Assembly: GCA_020056865.1 (NCBI GenBank)
Contig: JAGVGX010000037.1
Location: forward strand, 1-5,999
Direction: 5' to 3'
Length of the DNA stretch: 5,999 bases
DNA from: Desulfobacterales bacterium
GTDB lineage: Bacteria > Desulfobacterota > Desulfobacteria > Desulfobacterales > BuS5
Positions 5,875-5,999 of this stretch are shown here, piece by piece (the stretch's first letter is position 1; every line of letters begins with the position of its first letter). The notes beneath the pieces were generated by a model, which did not search any database, was not told the DNA's origin, and worked only from the letters and a program-made list of their open reading frames with translations. The translations under genes and the position numbers were made by a program.

Positions 5875-5999
5875 ATGGGTAGTATAAAAGATAAAGTCGC
5901 CATTGTAGGTATGGGATGCACCAAATTTGGGACCAACTGGGATAAAAGCGCTAATGATATGATGGTGGATGCTGCTTTTGAAGCTTTTGAGGATGCAGG
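5875..5999 (+). CDS. Thiolase / acetyl-CoA acetyltransferase family protein (3'-partial)
   Basis: Only the first 41 codons are in the window. They read MGSIKDKVAIVGMGCTKFG, then NWDKSANDMMVDAAFEAFEDAG. The KVAIVGMGCTKFG opening, with a helix containing VDAAFEAFEDAG, is characteristic of the SCP2/SCP-x-type thiolases often annotated as acetyl-CoA acetyltransferase. In archaea and several bacteria these sit next to DUF35 and HMG-CoA-synthase-like genes. The start is supported by AAGGAG at 5861-5866, 8 nt before the ATG. The gap to the preceding stop is 16 bp, so the two genes are co-transcribed and probably encode partners. The catalytic cysteine and histidines lie beyond the edge, so it is not known whether this partner is active. 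Confidence 0.8.
   Translation, partial: MGSIKDKVAIVGMGCTKFGTNWDKSANDMMVDAAFEAFEDA

Overview
The window is AT-rich bacterial DNA with good Shine-Dalgarno sites ahead of most genes. Its gene content (stand-alone PPC/DUF296 protein, YkgJ-type cysteine-cluster protein, a large DUF362 protein, and an HMG-CoA-synthase-like/DUF35 protein followed by a thiolase) looks most like an anaerobic, acyl-CoA-metabolising member of the Desulfobacterota, such as the Desulfobacterales. That assignment is inferred from protein character only; there is no rRNA or other marker here.

Left part (1-1896): the window opens inside a GH23-type lytic transglycosylase whose start lies off the left edge. It converges, with only 6 bp between stop codons, on a minus-strand PPC/DUF296 protein. 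An AT-rich divergent spacer of about 260 bp follows. Then comes a YkgJ-like protein with eight cysteines, whose start is placed at 1138 by its ribosome binding site. These three genes look like unrelated housekeeping or accessory functions.

Middle (1897-2341): a 445-bp gap without an intact gene. It appears to hold the decayed N-terminal part of an IS-type transposase (about 2000-2212, with several in-frame stops). Next is a near-consensus sigma-70 promoter (2220-2246) and an inverted repeat (2261-2274) in the leader of a TetR-family regulator gene.

Right part (2342-5999): the TetR regulator is followed on the same strand by a DUF362 protein with a cysteine-rich C-terminal extension. Next comes a natural fusion of an HMG-CoA-synthase-like (thiolase-fold) domain with a DUF35 zinc-ribbon/OB-fold domain, and then the start of a thiolase cut by the right edge. 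A perfect 17-bp palindrome between tetR and the DUF362 gene shares the core AAAACAAT with the inverted repeat upstream of tetR, so both may be operators of this regulator.

The most notable point is that the HMG-CoA-synthase-like domain seems to have lost all three classical catalytic residues (Glu to Thr71, Cys to Leu103, His to Tyr226) while keeping its fold motifs and its DUF35 partner. The likely picture is a TetR-controlled acyl-CoA gene cluster. In it a catalytically altered thiolase-fold/DUF35 protein works with a true thiolase as a complex, with an unexplained DUF362 protein alongside. The substrate cannot be read from this window.
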